A stretch of 64,000 nucleotides of DNA from Sanghuangporus weigelae (GCA_033182465.1 CP137330.1:1178001-1242000); one strand, 5' to 3'; positions 46,248-57,451 are shown, numbered from the stretch's first letter. The notes: generated from the sequence alone by a model not told the origin. Made by a program: numbers and translations.

Positions 46248-46608
46248 GATGGCTTGATACCCAGTAAAGCGAGAGGGTGAGTAAAAGACTCTCAAGTTGA
46301 TTCAATCGAAAAGAACTGCTTATTATATTACATTTACCAGTGTTCGGAAATTAATTCTACTCTACTCCTGAGAAGGAGTGTTACGTACACATCCTGGGAT
46401 GAACGAACCCGATGCGGCGTATTTACTGAAGAAGCAGAAGCAGCAGATTTGTAATACATGGGTATCTAATACAGTGATTAGAAAGAAAGGTTGCACTCAC
46501 ACAAATACGATGTATTGACACTTCACTATACCAATGGGGTACTGATACATCTTGCGTCTCATACAATCCACATGAATATTTCAAGTTGACCTTTACGCCA
46601 GACTGACA
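46248..46608. other. Spacer in the GFA array
   Basis: No gene. It holds the presumed promoter of copy 3 and the 3' flank of copy 4. Confidence 0.4.
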
Positions 46609-47115
46609 CTACTTCTTGCTTCGTCCATCAACAGGAATTGTGCTAAGCTTTTCCACCTCAATGCCATCAAACATGCGAGTATTGACACCGACCATGCCCA
46701 TTGCGGACCAGAACAAATAACATCCACAGCCCGGACAGAAGTTATGTGTGCAACCTGTTAACTTGGCTTTGAACGTCGAGAGCTCGTCACGGTTTGTGGA
46801 AGTCTCGTCAAAACGTAGCATCTTCTCCGGCGCGAAACTAAAATAATATATGGTAGAATGATACCGTTTCTTTAAATTTTAGCTATTTATTAGCGGGAAG
46901 CATACATACACGTTCAATGTCCCGGTTTTCATGCAGAATGTGCAATTGCAGCAGACGGGCTTCTGAACATCGAGAGACGGATGATTAAGCTCGTACGTGA
47001 ACTTGCCACAGTGACAAGCGCCTTTGAACGTTTTAACCTCTGCTCCTTCAGGCCATTTCGCGACATCGGGCCATTTCCCAAAGCGTGTGGTTTGTTGAGG
47101 CGAGTCAGAGGACAT
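46609..47115 (-). CDS. GFA-domain protein, copy 4
   Basis: Two exons (47115-46910, 46837-46609) give 144 residues beginning MSSDSPQQTTRFGKWPDVAK. Zinc motifs are complete: TFKGACHCGKFTYEL, CCNCTFCMKTGTLNV and THNFCPGCGCYLFWSAMG. Very close to copy 6 over the whole length, including the N-terminal RFGKWPDV block and the end VDGRSKK, so the two come from a recent duplication. Family activity as proposed for GFA proteins; not demonstrated for this type. Confidence 0.85.
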
Positions 47116-47649
47116 GGTGGTAAAGCTATCTTGGAGTTTTCACGGAGCGCCCCTCATATCTTTCTCGATCTGGCGTCTGGCGAGAGTGCCGGAAGATTTC
47201 AAAGCCCGGTCGGTTGGAGAGCGCTGTTGAAATTGCGGGGAAGGTTGATCTGTGATCAACAATGCTCCGAAACGGGAAGTACATGCGATACGATACGTGA
47301 AGAGGTGGTCCAACAGGCAAATTATCGAGAAGTATCAAGAAAGGAGGATTCGTGTTGCATGTGTATCACACACACTGGCAGGAGGTTCCCTTCCATCAAC
47401 TTGAAACTTCTCAATCGTTACTTACTTATAACTTGCCGATATCACCTCAAGCATGAGGAGATGCACTCACGCGCGGTTAGCGGCTACTCTTCTTCGATAT
47501 ATACAAAAGACAGAAATACGTCGTTGTTCTGGGTCTCTGATCACAAATGCGAATAGCTTGCCTCCGGTGTTGCAACCACATCTTTACATCAAGAAGTATC
47601 ACGGAAAGTTATTAATAGATAACTTAACTAAAAATAAAAGAGAGGAGAT
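47116..47649. other. Spacer in the GFA array
   Basis: Frames here (up to 191 codons on plus) run antisense into copy 4 and have no domain. No supported gene. Confidence 0.4.
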
Positions 47650-47830
47650 AACGAACATATAAATACTTGCACTGCAAGCACATAGTGGACAGTAGCAGGA
47701 CACAGAAGGTACGTTTCGAAACGAACGGATGGTTGAATTCGAAGGTGTAACAATGCAGAGCCTTTACTTCAATACCAGCCAGACCATCTGTCCAGGCCAT
47801 TCTCTTCCACTGAATCAATGGATTGATTGT
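47650..47830 (-). pseudogene. GFA exon-1 fragment between copies 4 and 6
   Basis: WTDGLAGIEVKALHCYTFEF followed by NHPFVSK aligns with WPEGAEVKTFKGACHCGKF and NHPSLDVQK of copies 4 and 6. The CNCxxC motif is lost and no second exon was found. It is a relic of a further array member. Confidence 0.55.
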
Positions 47831-48137
47831 CAGTCGACAAGTTTGGGGAGGATTTAAATACGGGTGAGTGCTTGGATGGTTAGTAACATTACATAAAAAA
47901 GTGAGTGTTGATTCGCCGAGCACTATCCAGTACTGACCGCTGACCATTCAAAATCAAAATGAGACACGACGGGCGCTCTCAAGCGTTGCGGTTGCGACAA
48001 GACACCGGAACCGATCTTACAGAGCGAATCACATTTACAATGTTACTTACAAATGCGGAAGCTTTGAGCAATGAACATTACACCCGCGCTATCACCTGAG
48101 TGCCAAATATACGACTCTCCGTGTGTGGATTGCCCAA
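47831..48137. other. Spacer in the GFA array
   Basis: No supported gene; it lies 5' of the fragment and 3' of copy 6. Confidence 0.4.
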
Positions 48138-48633
48138 CTAAGATGAACCAATGCTCCGTCCATCGATAGGGATCACGCTAAGCTTGTCCACCTCAATACC
48201 CTCGAACACGCGTGCATTAACGCCGACCATGCCCATTCCCTCCCAGAACAAGTAGTTTCCGCAGCCCGGGCAGAAATGATGCGCAGAGGGTAGAAACTTG
48301 GCTTTGAACGCCGAGAGTTCGTCCCGGCTTGCGGAGGTATCGGCAAAGTGTACCTTCTCCTTTCCGAAACTGACATAGAAAATAGTGGAATGAGTTGGGA
48401 CGCTGTATCGCTGGGAAAGGTACGTACACCATCAAACCTCCACTTTTCGTGCAGAACGAGCAGTTGCAGGATACGGGCTTCTGTACGTCGAGAGACGGAT
48501 GATTGAAGTCGAACTTGAACTTTCCGCAATGACATGCGCCTTTGAACGTCTTGACCTCTGCATCCTCAGGCCATATCGTGACGTCGGGCCATTTGCCAAA
48601 GCGCGAGGTTTGTTGAGAAGAGTCGGAGGACAT
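48138..48633 (-). CDS. GFA-domain protein, copy 6
   Basis: Two exons (48633-48428, 48369-48138) give 145 residues beginning MSSDSSQQTSRFGKWPDVTI. Zinc motifs are complete: TFKGACHCGKFKFDF, SCNCSFCTKSGGLMV and HHFCPGCGNYLFWEGMGM. Nearest relative is copy 4. The same-phase intron lies directly after the second motif as in all copies. It is the first (most upstream) gene of the minus-strand array. Putative formaldehyde/glutathione-adduct enzyme or zinc-binding protein of the Mss4-like fold; cytosolic by lack of signals. Confidence 0.85.
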
Positions 48634-51047
48634 GGTGTTTGTTAGTTCAAGGTTCGTCGGTCCGCCCTCGTGCCTCTTTATATCTTTCTTTGTAGGGATG
48701 ATAAGAAGTTCGACACCCGATCAGAACGTGCAAAGAAGACGATAATGCAAGGGCTTCTATCACGTTGTAATCTCACGGAGCGCTGAATGTTCACCGAGAC
48801 ATGTTGGAAATGACTCGATGGGCGTGAGTATCTACACTGAAGCGAACCCTTAGCGAGGTCGCTCCTATTGCCAAGCCTGTCACTTGACGTACCGACCGCC
48901 GAAATCCTTCTGATCGGCTTGAGTGCGCCTTAAGCATAACGTAAAAGAATATGGTTGGACGCACAAGAATGCAACTTAGAACTTAGAAAGTGTCGATAGA
49001 AATGAATCAGCGTCAACACTCTGTTGGGTGTATGTAGAGTTCTCCCATGTTCTGCCTAGACAAAGTACCGGAAATAAACGAACAGCACATCACGGAACTC
49101 TGCATGCGTGAAATAAGATAAGAATGTAATTGAATACTAATGGATGTCTATCCAATAGAATCTGCTTGCGATCCGCTATAATGGGGACATGAATATCTTT
49201 TTGTGCAATTTCATACAGTTTTTTTGTGGTGGCAGGCAAAGTTGATAGCTCCCAGATTCCTCCGTTTATTGAATAAGGTCGGTATTGGACTCATATGTTA
49301 TCCTGTAGAATATTGACTGTATACTTCATAGATAGACAGTTACGAACAGCACGGTATGATGAAATGCGTTAGAAGAAGGGAAGACGTAAAAGGCATGGCA
49401 ATGGGTAAGGCACTCACTATTCACTGATGGATCATGGATCAAACGTTTCTTCTTGATCTTGGACGGTTAATCTTAAGTAGGCAGGATCCGTTTGCACGAC
49501 AGCCATTAGAGTTAAAAGAAGGATCCTGCCGGAGAACTGTCATAAAAAATGAGACTTCCAGCATTAGATTGATCAAGTTTCTGCATAGGTTATGTTTGTT
49601 GGCATGCGAGACCAGGACGTCTGATTGAATCGAACCAAATGCGATGTGAATGGATGGCACTTGACGACCTTCGTGTCCAATTCGTTAATCATGTCGTCAT
49701 TACGCGACGAGAGAGCTGTAAAATGAGCAAGGGAAGTGAAACCTGAAGTCAAGACAAGACAAGAACCGATAATATGAGGCGTAGCTACATAGGAGCATCC
49801 GAAAGTGCCTGACCACCTGAGGCTGTTTCTCCGGGGAGCGTGACCCTCCTTCATGCCTGCATCTCCACATGCCTCCGTCTTTAAAGAGTAATCAATTCAT
49901 TTCCCGACGACCAGGTAATTAACCCACGAACCAACAAATATTAGATAGACGCAATAAGAAGCACGGGGGAACCACAGGCTCAACGCGGCAAGCAGATCAT
50001 GGCTCGATATCAGAAAAGATGCAATCTTTTGCGTAGTGTGGGGAAAAAGTAGAGCCTCAGGATAAGGAAATGGGGTGCGTAAGTGGGCTAGCACGATACT
50101 AGTAGTTCCGGATACGCCGCCGGAGGAGAGCTCTCCGTTTTGATCGATAGGCTTGGACTCAGACATACACATGATGAATGCGACTGAATTGAGGTTAAGT
50201 GTGCGCCATGTCGCTGGCTGAAATACGTTTGTATTGTGACGAGGCTTCAGAATCTGCAAGTAAAGCACGTTCGAGGAGTGAGTTGGAACGTCATGGAACA
50301 TAGCCGGGGTTGAAGGTGGGGATAGTGGAGGCAAACGGCGTCATTTGGATTGAGCAAGGGGGCAAACACGCTGCACAACGCGTGTCTGTCTTCATGGTTC
50401 TAGGCGGCGGCAGAGAACGCGGGATCAACTGTATTTCTCATCGGTCCTTCTTATAGCAATACTTCCGTGATGCTTACCAAATACGGAAGGTTGGACGTCT
50501 GAATGCGGTAAGTCCTTGAGCCGGACCGGGATTTACATAATGGACATACTCTGGGATAGTGCAGCTCTGGTGTTCGCTCGCCGGTTGCTCGACGACGTCC
50601 ACGACCTGGTCGCCTGCCCGCTCATGCTCGTCTAACGGCCATCCTTTGCTATCTCTAGTTTGCACCCCGACATTGGGCTTTTTCTCCTTTCGTTGTTTCA
50701 AGCCGACTCCCTCCCTGAGCTTAACAGGAGGAGCTGTTATCCGCGATATATATATATATACAGCCCCTGCTTTCCCAGTGCTCTTGCCACATCTAGGACT
50801 GCACGCGATAGTTATACACCGTGTTGAGCGAGTATTATAATTGTAGGTGTGTATGAAGTTTATCGTCCTGCTAGGGAACGCACGCGGCCGCGTGTACTGA
50901 CGTCGCGCGACAGTTACGCTGGGCAACGTAACGCGTACCGTTTCTGCGCTGTATTTCTCAATCTGCGCGCCGTCGAAGGTGCTACTGTTACATAGGGCAC
51001 GTGCCCGTGCAATACCGTTTTGACTTCCGTTTACTGGTACTCGGTCC
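48634..51047. other. 2.4 kb without a supported gene
   Basis: Frames reach 145 codons (minus, 50334-49897) and 224 codons (minus, 51148-50474), the latter antisense to the start of the large coiled-coil gene and of improbable composition. A short (AT)n run is at 50746-50760. A GC-rich stretch from 50880 on is the likely promoter of the next gene. Nothing else was recognised. Confidence 0.4.
50746..50760. repeat. (AT)n microsatellite
   Basis: Fifteen bases of pure AT alternation, about 300 bases before the large coiled-coil gene. Short and common; listed for completeness. Confidence 0.8.
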
Positions 51048-54000
51048 ATGGCAGCAACAATGGCCCAGATGCCGTCCACTCCCGGTGCAGGTCCGAGCTC
51101 GAATCCGATCTCGCGCACCACGTCTACTTCATCGCATGTGTCCTCCAACGAACTGGTGTCGGACAGTGAGGAAGAGTGGCTAGGGCCCTTCCGTATTGAG
51201 CTGAAGCTCCAGCAGGACCAGAGGCGCAGAGAGCTCTTGGAAGGGGTCGAGGCTAAGTATCAAGCACAGGCCGCCTCTCTTGCTGCAAAGTACTCTCGCA
51301 CCGGCACTTCTGCCGGAGGACCGCCAGACGCCGCATATCAAGCAGCGAAGGCGCAACTCGACCGCTATTATGAACAACAGAAGCAGAAGGTCCAGCGCCT
51401 TCTCGATGAGGAGGCGCTTGCGCTTATCGAGCACGAACGAGGGATAAGGAAGCTTAGTATGGGTGGCCCAATAGATCCTAATGAGGCAACTCAACTTATA
51501 CAAGAGCAAGAGGAGCTGTTTAAGCGATTCCAGGCGCAGCGATCGGAAGCGACGAATGTTAGCAGCAGTGAAAAGAAACCGCAACCATCCACGTCTCCGC
51601 AGACTGTAAGATGGCCGGTGCCTCCTGCCCGTCCGATTTCATCACAGAAGTCGAACACTTCCCAAGCTTCCAGCGTAACTCGAGATAGGAGAGGGGCCGG
51701 AGTTGTCCCTCAGCCTAAACCCAACTTAACGGATGATCTCTTCTCGAAGCGGTCTCAACCGTCTCAGCAACAGTCGTCTAGAAGCGCTCGTTATGCGCCA
51801 TGGGGGGATGATTTTCCTTCATCATTTGGTATTCACGAGGAACCTGATGAAATGTCCGAACCCGACTCTAGTAGTGGTGACGAGGAAGATGGCCGTGATA
51901 CAGACGAGCGAGAGGGAGAGAACAATGAATCGGAAGGCGAAAGTGAAGATTCTCAAGATGGCGTTTCCATACTCGGCGACTTTATGTATTCTGCAGAACA
52001 TAATTTCGTCAGGACGGCGCCGGTCGATATCGTGCGCGGAGGTGCCGGGGCCCATCAGCCAAGTACGCGTGGCCGAAGCAGAACGGCCGGAAGAACTCTT
52101 CCTGTGATTTCAAATCCATATGCCTCAGCCACCACGACGCCACTTAGACAGCCGCATAAAGAGACATCTAAGAACAGCGATTCTGACCACAGATTGTGGA
52201 AGCCTAGTCGAGAGAATATTCGCCAACCGCCCCTTAATCGACGACCTTCCTTTATCGATCCTTCACTGCGAGAAGAGAGTATTCAGGAAATGCAATCTCG
52301 CTCTGGCTACCAGAATATCCGTGCGCAACAGGCAGGTGGGATATCTAGGGGTGCTCCAGGAACAAGCGCCTCGCCACCTACTCAAGCAATGCCATCTACC
52401 TCATTTGGAGCTTCTTCCGCAGCCGCCTTCTCTCAGCAACGGCAGACTGAGGCTCGTCCACAGATTTGGAGGCCACCGGAAAGCAGGAGCAGCGTGCCTG
52501 TGCCTGTGCTTTTAAACGAACATGTAACTGTGAATTCAACTCGGAATACAGGCTGGGCTATTCCGACCACCTCACCACCGGCGAATGTTCATTCGTCTCG
52601 CAAGCGTAACGATAGCGATACAAGTGCAGGTTCTCCCGCTCGAAGACCATCGCAGTCGCATCCTCAGAGTTTCATTCAGCCCTCGCCGATTTCGAAGGCT
52701 TCGTTGCCTGTCAATACGCCCGGTTTAAGCGCAGCGAGACGGTCACCTATTCCTGCTACAGACTCATACGTGTCTGCGCCTTCGCCACCAATATCTTCAC
52801 CACTATCTACTTCTGTCAGCCGTCGGTCTCCTTTGCCCCCAAGGGCATCATCGCCTCCTCCGCTACCAATATCAGTCGGTGGGTCAAGTCTATCACGCCA
52901 ACCCACGGAGATTATAGATTCGCCAGCCGAAAGAAGGAAAGCGAGTAAATCTTACTCACGCGCAAACGCAAGGTCTCTAGTTTCAGGTGATCCTCCTGAG
53001 GCAGAGCTGTCATTTGGATCGTCCGCCTCAGAGTCCTTCAACGAGCGAATGCGCGGCTCGCCTTCTACTTCGGCATTGTCTGAACGACTGGCGAGACAAC
53101 GGGAACAAGATCTCGAGGCGGATCGGAAGCAGAAGGAGCGCGAGCAAGCTCTCGAACGGGAGGCTGAAGAGCTCCGACAGCGCGACATCTTGCATAGGAA
53201 ACGCGAAGCTGAGCTCACAGTGAGGTCTCGTAACAACGACGCCGACACCACCGAGCAGGAACGCAAGATGCGCGAACAAGTTCTGCAAGAACAGCGCGCT
53301 GAGCAGGAGAAGGAGAATCGCGCGCTTCGCGAGGAGTTGGAAACAGCGAAGTCAGCTCGAGACGCTGCATTTGAGGCGCAGAAGAGCGTACTCGTGCAGC
53401 AGCGCCAGCGAGAGGCGGATCGGCGGAAGTCCTTGGAACATGATCTTGCGGCGAAAGAAGAGGAACTAAGTAGGCATAAGCGAGAGATGGAGGAATGGAA
53501 ACGACGTCGACAGGAGGATGAGATTGCCGAGCGGACGCGGCAATTGGAGCTTCTGAAGAAGAAGGAAGCGGCGCTGGAGCAGCAGCAGAAAGTGCTTGAG
53601 GAGGAAAGAGAGCGTGAAGTCAGTGCGCAGCGCCGTAGGATCGAGGAACTCAACATGAAAGTTGAGGAACTCAAGCGCAAGACTCAAGAGCTCGCAGAGG
53701 AACAGCAGAGGAGAGAAGAGAAGAGGAGGGAAGAGGAAGAGAGAGTCGCAGAGCAACGCCAGAAGGAAGAGCAACTGCGCGCAGAGGAGGAGGCATTGAA
53801 GCAGAAGGAGTGGCAGATCCATCAACGAGAGGAAGAGTTAGCACGCCGTAAGAAGGAGGATGAGCTTCGTGCTAAGGAGGAAGCTCTTGCACGTCAACGA
53901 AGAGAGCTTCAGGCTCGTGAAGAAGAGCTTGCACGCCGGGAGGAAGAAGATGCTCGGAGAAGAAAGGAGGAGCAGATGCAGAAGGAGAAGGAGCTGATAT

Positions 54001-55250
54001 TGCGTCGTCAAAGAGAAGATGAAGATAGGAAACGTAATGAGGAGCGTGTGATGAGGAAGCTCGCGCAAGAGAGGGAGCGGGAGGAGCGCGACAAGGAAGC
54101 ACATTTACGCGAGATGAGAGAGAGGGAGGAGATTGAACGTGAGATGAGGGAGAAGGAACGAGAGCGTCTCATGCAGGAAGATGATCGCCAACGACAGTTC
54201 CAATTGAGAGCCGAGGAGATGGAGCGACGTCGCAGAGAAGAACAGGATCGACTTACGGCTGAAGAGATCAAGGACCAAGAAGAGCTCCTTCGTTTCTACG
54301 AGCAACGCAAGCAAACAGAGGAAGCGCGTAAACGCGGTCCTCAAAGAACTGGGTCTACGAGCTCGTATTCGTCTTCTATCCCGGCCGCTTCGTCATCTTA
54401 TTCGGCGGCATTCGGTGCTTTCCCCTCAGGGCGCGCAATGTCGAGTGCGAGTAGCGTGCATTCAAGTGCAAGTCAAAGATCATCTGCGAGTTCTGCTTCT
54501 GCTTCTTCTGCTGCTCCGACAGACTATTCGCATTACTCGCATGCTTCAACTGCTAGTTCCGCCAGCTCGGCGAGTACCCGGCCTACGACTGCTAGCCCAG
54601 GCAGTTCCGCTAGCAGTCGAACAGCGACGGGTGAAAGTCGTAAACCTAGAGCTGTTCCGAAGGCGGAAACGTATGGTGGTGCTCGTATGTACGGCGCTTC
54701 GGGCACCTCGCCGAGTTCTGCTGGTCCACGGATGGGTTCAACTTCGGGCAGCATACCCTCGGAGGAGGAAGTGAGGCGTAGACAGGAGGAGTATATTCGG
54801 GAGCAGCAACGTCGATTTGAACAGCAGAAGTTGCATGAAGAGCGGGAGCGTGCAGCTCGAGCTGCGGGTGACGCGACGGCGCAAGTGGTAGAGAGATGGA
54901 TCACATACAACCGCGAATGGAACGGACTGTCGGATAAGCCTATTCTCTTTTTCCATTCAATACCTTGGCCTCTCCTGAAGCAGCCGACTGAGGATGTACA
55001 CCTTAGAAAGGAAGGGGATTCGGTGATAGAGGAAGCGCAGGTGACGGCTTTCGTAACGCACCCTACTTTGTTGAAGCATCTGAATTTGTCTGACCGGGAC
55101 CTGGCCAAGCAGTTGCTGAAGCGTTATCACACTGATCGTTTCGCAAACGCAGTTCTCGAGAGAGTGCCTGATGGCCATAAAGTCGGCGTGCGGAAAGCTG
55201 CGGACGACGTTGCGAGCGCCCTGAACAAGATCAAGGACGGCATTCTTTGA
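51048..55250 (+). CDS. Large coiled-coil protein with NFKBIL1-like C-terminal domain
   Basis: Single exon of 1,400 residues. Residues 1-150 are helical with an early SDSEEEWLGPFRIELKLQQD. About 150-660 are disordered, Ser/Pro/Gln-rich, with an acidic patch near 265-300. Residues about 675-1105 form a very long E/R/K/Q-rich coiled coil. A Ser/Ala-rich linker follows. The last 120 residues read VVERWITYNREWNGL, then PILFFHSIPWPLLKQP and KQLLKRYHTDRFANAVLERV, the same domain as in the gene at 39298-40062 and as the C-terminus of NFKBIL1. The family's HPD is HTD here. Suggested role: scaffold or RNA-associated protein, unknown in fungi. The second ATG (51060) is equally plausible. Absence of introns in 4.2 kb is unusual here. 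Confidence 0.88.
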   Translation: MAATMAQMPSTPGAGPSSNPISRTTSTSSHVSSNELVSDSEEEWLGPFRIELKLQQDQRRRELLEGVEAKYQAQAASLAAKYSRTGTSAGGPPDAAYQAAKAQLDRYYEQQKQKVQRLLDEEALALIEHERGIRKLSMGGPIDPNEATQLIQEQEELFKRFQAQRSEATNVSSSEKKPQPSTSPQTVRWPVPPARPISSQKSNTSQASSVTRDRRGAGVVPQPKPNLTDDLFSKRSQPSQQQSSRSARYAPWGDDFPSSFGIHEEPDEMSEPDSSSGDEEDGRDTDEREGENNESEGESEDSQDGVSILGDFMYSAEHNFVRTAPVDIVRGGAGAHQPSTRGRSRTAGRTLPVISNPYASATTTPLRQPHKETSKNSDSDHRLWKPSRENIRQPPLNRRPSFIDPSLREESIQEMQSRSGYQNIRAQQAGGISRGAPGTSASPPTQAMPSTSFGASSAAAFSQQRQTEARPQIWRPPESRSSVPVPVLLNEHVTVNSTRNTGWAIPTTSPPANVHSSRKRNDSDTSAGSPARRPSQSHPQSFIQPSPISKASLPVNTPGLSAARRSPIPATDSYVSAPSPPISSPLSTSVSRRSPLPPRASSPPPLPISVGGSSLSRQPTEIIDSPAERRKASKSYSRANARSLVSGDPPEAELSFGSSASESFNERMRGSPSTSALSERLARQREQDLEADRKQKEREQALEREAEELRQRDILHRKREAELTVRSRNNDADTTEQERKMREQVLQEQRAEQEKENRALREELETAKSARDAAFEAQKSVLVQQRQREADRRKSLEHDLAAKEEELSRHKREMEEWKRRRQEDEIAERTRQLELLKKKEAALEQQQKVLEEEREREVSAQRRRIEELNMKVEELKRKTQELAEEQQRREEKRREEEERVAEQRQKEEQLRAEEEALKQKEWQIHQREEELARRKKEDELRAKEEALARQRRELQAREEELARREEEDARRRKEEQMQKEKELILRRQREDEDRKRNEERVMRKLAQEREREERDKEAHLREMREREEIEREMREKERERLMQEDDRQRQFQLRAEEMERRRREEQDRLTAEEIKDQEELLRFYEQRKQTEEARKRGPQRTGSTSSYSSSIPAASSSYSAAFGAFPSGRAMSSASSVHSSASQRSSASSASASSAAPTDYSHYSHASTASSASSASTRPTTASPGSSASSRTATGESRKPRAVPKAETYGGARMYGASGTSPSSAGPRMGSTSGSIPSEEEVRRRQEEYIREQQRRFEQQKLHEERERAARAAGDATAQVVERWITYNREWNGLSDKPILFFHSIPWPLLKQPTEDVHLRKEGDSVIEEAQVTAFVTHPTLLKHLNLSDRDLAKQLLKRYHTDRFANAVLERVPDGHKVGVRKAADDVASALNKIKDGIL

Positions 55251-55818
55251 AAGAGATACCGAATGTCTTGTTTATTCTTTTCTCGGAGGCATATTTCAGC
55301 CTATATTCACAACCACTCTTCACTTCTTCTCTTGTTTTCTCGTCTCTCATCGGTATGGTTTCTCGTTTCTTCCAAAGGAATATCATCAATTTATCTTGCA
55401 TTAAGCTATGTAGCATTACTCAATGTATGTTATCCCCCACCCTGCATGTGCTGTTGTTTGTTGTATAACTAAACTATCTATATTTTGACTTCACGTGGAA
55501 TCGTCTGTTGTTTTCCTTGTCTTTGTGTTTTACATACATACATATGTTATGGATATCACTGTCGGGAATAAAGGATTACTTTTGTGCATTATAATTTCCT
55601 TCCCTTTCGGATGAGTTTTGCCTACACTACAATTCTTTCACGACCACGAGGGACACGCGTTGTTCAGTTCGCACGTCAAGGGACTTCTTAAGGCAGGGAG
55701 ATCCGGCTCAAACGATAGAAGACGACATCAAATACGCCAATGCGGCGTGCATTGTAGCATATTCCTAACACCGAGAAATACACGACTCTGGCAATAATTT
55801 CAATTCATAACTCTACAA
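55251..55818. other. Intergenic between convergent genes
   Basis: T-rich 3' flank of the coiled-coil gene followed by the 3' flank of the DUF202 gene. No frame worth calling. Confidence 0.5.
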
Positions 55819-56628
55819 CTAGAAACGAAACGAGAACTTACAAACATCAATTCTAATGATAAGAACGAACAAAGTGATCTCAACCGCAAGTACGACGACG
55901 GAGACGGCAAGCACTATCCAGCCCGCAGTGACGAACGGGCGTCCGAATATCCGTTTACCCGTCTGGCCAACTGTCTTGATGACGGGGACTTTGTAGTGTT
56001 CCCCTGCTGAGTCGATGTTTTGGAGATAGCGGTCGGCGAAGTCGTGTCTGCTGTGCCGGGAGCGGAAGAAGGAGAGGATGAAGAGGAGGGCGGCAAGAAT
56101 CGTGTATATTAAACCGACTGTTCAGGGGACGGGGATATGTAAGGTTTGATATGATATTGACGGTGAGCATAGAATACCGCTGGGTCAACGGAGTAGCTCT
56201 AAATGTGAGAGAACGAGACGAACTATGATAGAACCGCTTGTCGAATAGCCTGAGGACTGTGATCGCGTATCCTAGGTTCCCGAGTGCAGTGCGCGTATAG
56301 GCTCCGCTGAACGTTCGTTGTCGCGCCCGGATCTCAACGAGCTCGTTCACGTCGTCTGGGGTGAACGAGCCTGCTCGGTGCCCTCTGATTTCCACAAAAA
56401 TATGTATGACACAAATGTCAACATAAAGACGGTCCTACTGGCAGGTACATATGATTAGATTAAGACGAACCTGTATCGGTGCGAAGGCTTTCGCCTTCTA
56501 GGGGTTACAGAAAATGGAGAAAGCGGTCTGGATTCAAGCTTATTTCCTTGCCCGGCGGCGTCAGTGCTCACCCCGAGCTTGCTTACTTGCTCCATTCCTT
56601 GCAAGTATTGGCTCGAAAGAAAGTCCAT
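55819..56628 (-). CDS. DUF202 family membrane protein
   Basis: Three exons (56628-56471, 56384-56224, 56117-55819) give 205 residues. The N-terminal 55 residues are basic and disordered (ESRPLSPFSVTPRRRKPSHR). Then comes VEIRARQRTFSGAYTRTALG, the DUF202 signature (R-x-x-x-A-x-x-R-T-x-L-x-x), LGYAITVLRLF, GLIYTILAALLFILSF (membrane helix) and VTAGWIVLAVSVVVLAVEIT (membrane helix) near the C-terminus. DUF202 proteins are small integral membrane proteins; the yeast relatives include vacuolar transporter chaperone (VTC) subunits that share this domain, but no SPX part is present here, so the role is unknown. The last intron is 106 nt. Confidence 0.8.
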
Positions 56629-56937
56629 AGAAACACGTGCAAAGGCTAATATGTAAATGCAAGTGCTGAAGATATTCTGAGGATGACATCAGAAGAGATA
56701 AATTTCGAATTTCAGATTCTGGACAACTTGAGTTTGAATATTTCCTTTCCTGTTCAGATAATTCCGTGTGGTATGGAGTGCCCTACTGTATATTCCCGTA
56801 GGTAATATGTAATACACACATCAAAGCGGTCGAATACGTCATCGAAAACAGAAGAATAGACAAGGTATTAGCTTCAACGAGGGCATAGTTCGAGGCTCGT
56901 AATATTGCTCTATGAGCCTGCTTCCAGGTACCATCAT

Positions 56938-57451
56938 CTAGTGAACGGCGCCATAATTGACTGGAGCCTGTCCTCCTGCTTGTGTCGCGTACATGGGTTC
57001 GAAACCTCCGTTTCCGACATCTAAAGTGAGAAATGATGTGAGAAAGTGTCGTGGTGACGGTCGAGCACTGGAACTCACAGCGGTACCCGCCCATGCCGTA
57101 CATCTCTTCCGCCTTCATCTTCTTGTATATGAGCCAGAAAGCATGCTGGAAGATGGATACCAATGGTGTAAACAGAAGATAGAAGAAGGAAATGAGATGC
57201 GTACGAGATGTCCAGGGATGTACCCAAGACTATTCATCAAGATCAGCCAAAGACTCAGCGGATGAACGGGACGACATACATTGTGAGGAGGACGTTGATG
57301 AGCAAATCACAGCTACATCCAGTGATGAATGCTGCCGCCGCGGGCGGGAATAGGATAGCAACCTTGTGATGACATGCCCTTTCAGCATGTTTTGCTAAGA
57401 ACGTGCGTGGCGACGTACGAGAATGAGGAGGACGTCGCTGCCTCTAACCAT
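56938..57451 (-). CDS. PMP3 / UPF0057 plasma-membrane proteolipid
   Basis: Five exons (57451-57419, 57362-57280, 57229-57205, 57145-57079, 57020-56938) give 96 residues. The core matches PMP3: SDVLLILVAILFPPAAAAFI, then CSCDLLINVLLTILGYIPGH and LHAFWLIY, with the two membrane helices and the LGxxPGHLHAxxxI motif. In yeast, Pmp3 is a small hydrophobic protein that affects membrane potential and salt sensitivity. The usual length is about 55 residues; here a 40-residue cytosolic extension follows (KKMKAEEMYGMGGYR, then GFEPMYATQAGGQAPVNYG), rich in Gly and Tyr. Exon 3 is only 25 nt. All joints keep frame. Confidence 0.9.

Noticed and set aside
50474-51148. 224-codon minus-strand frame before the large coiled-coil gene
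   Set aside because: It overlaps the start of that gene antisense, has no domain, and its 5' part mirrors disordered coding sequence.
52952-53680. 242-codon minus-strand frame rich in Ser, Arg and Cys
   Set aside because: It is the antisense of the E/R/K/Q-rich coiled-coil region of the large plus-strand gene; its composition is the expected mirror of that codon use.
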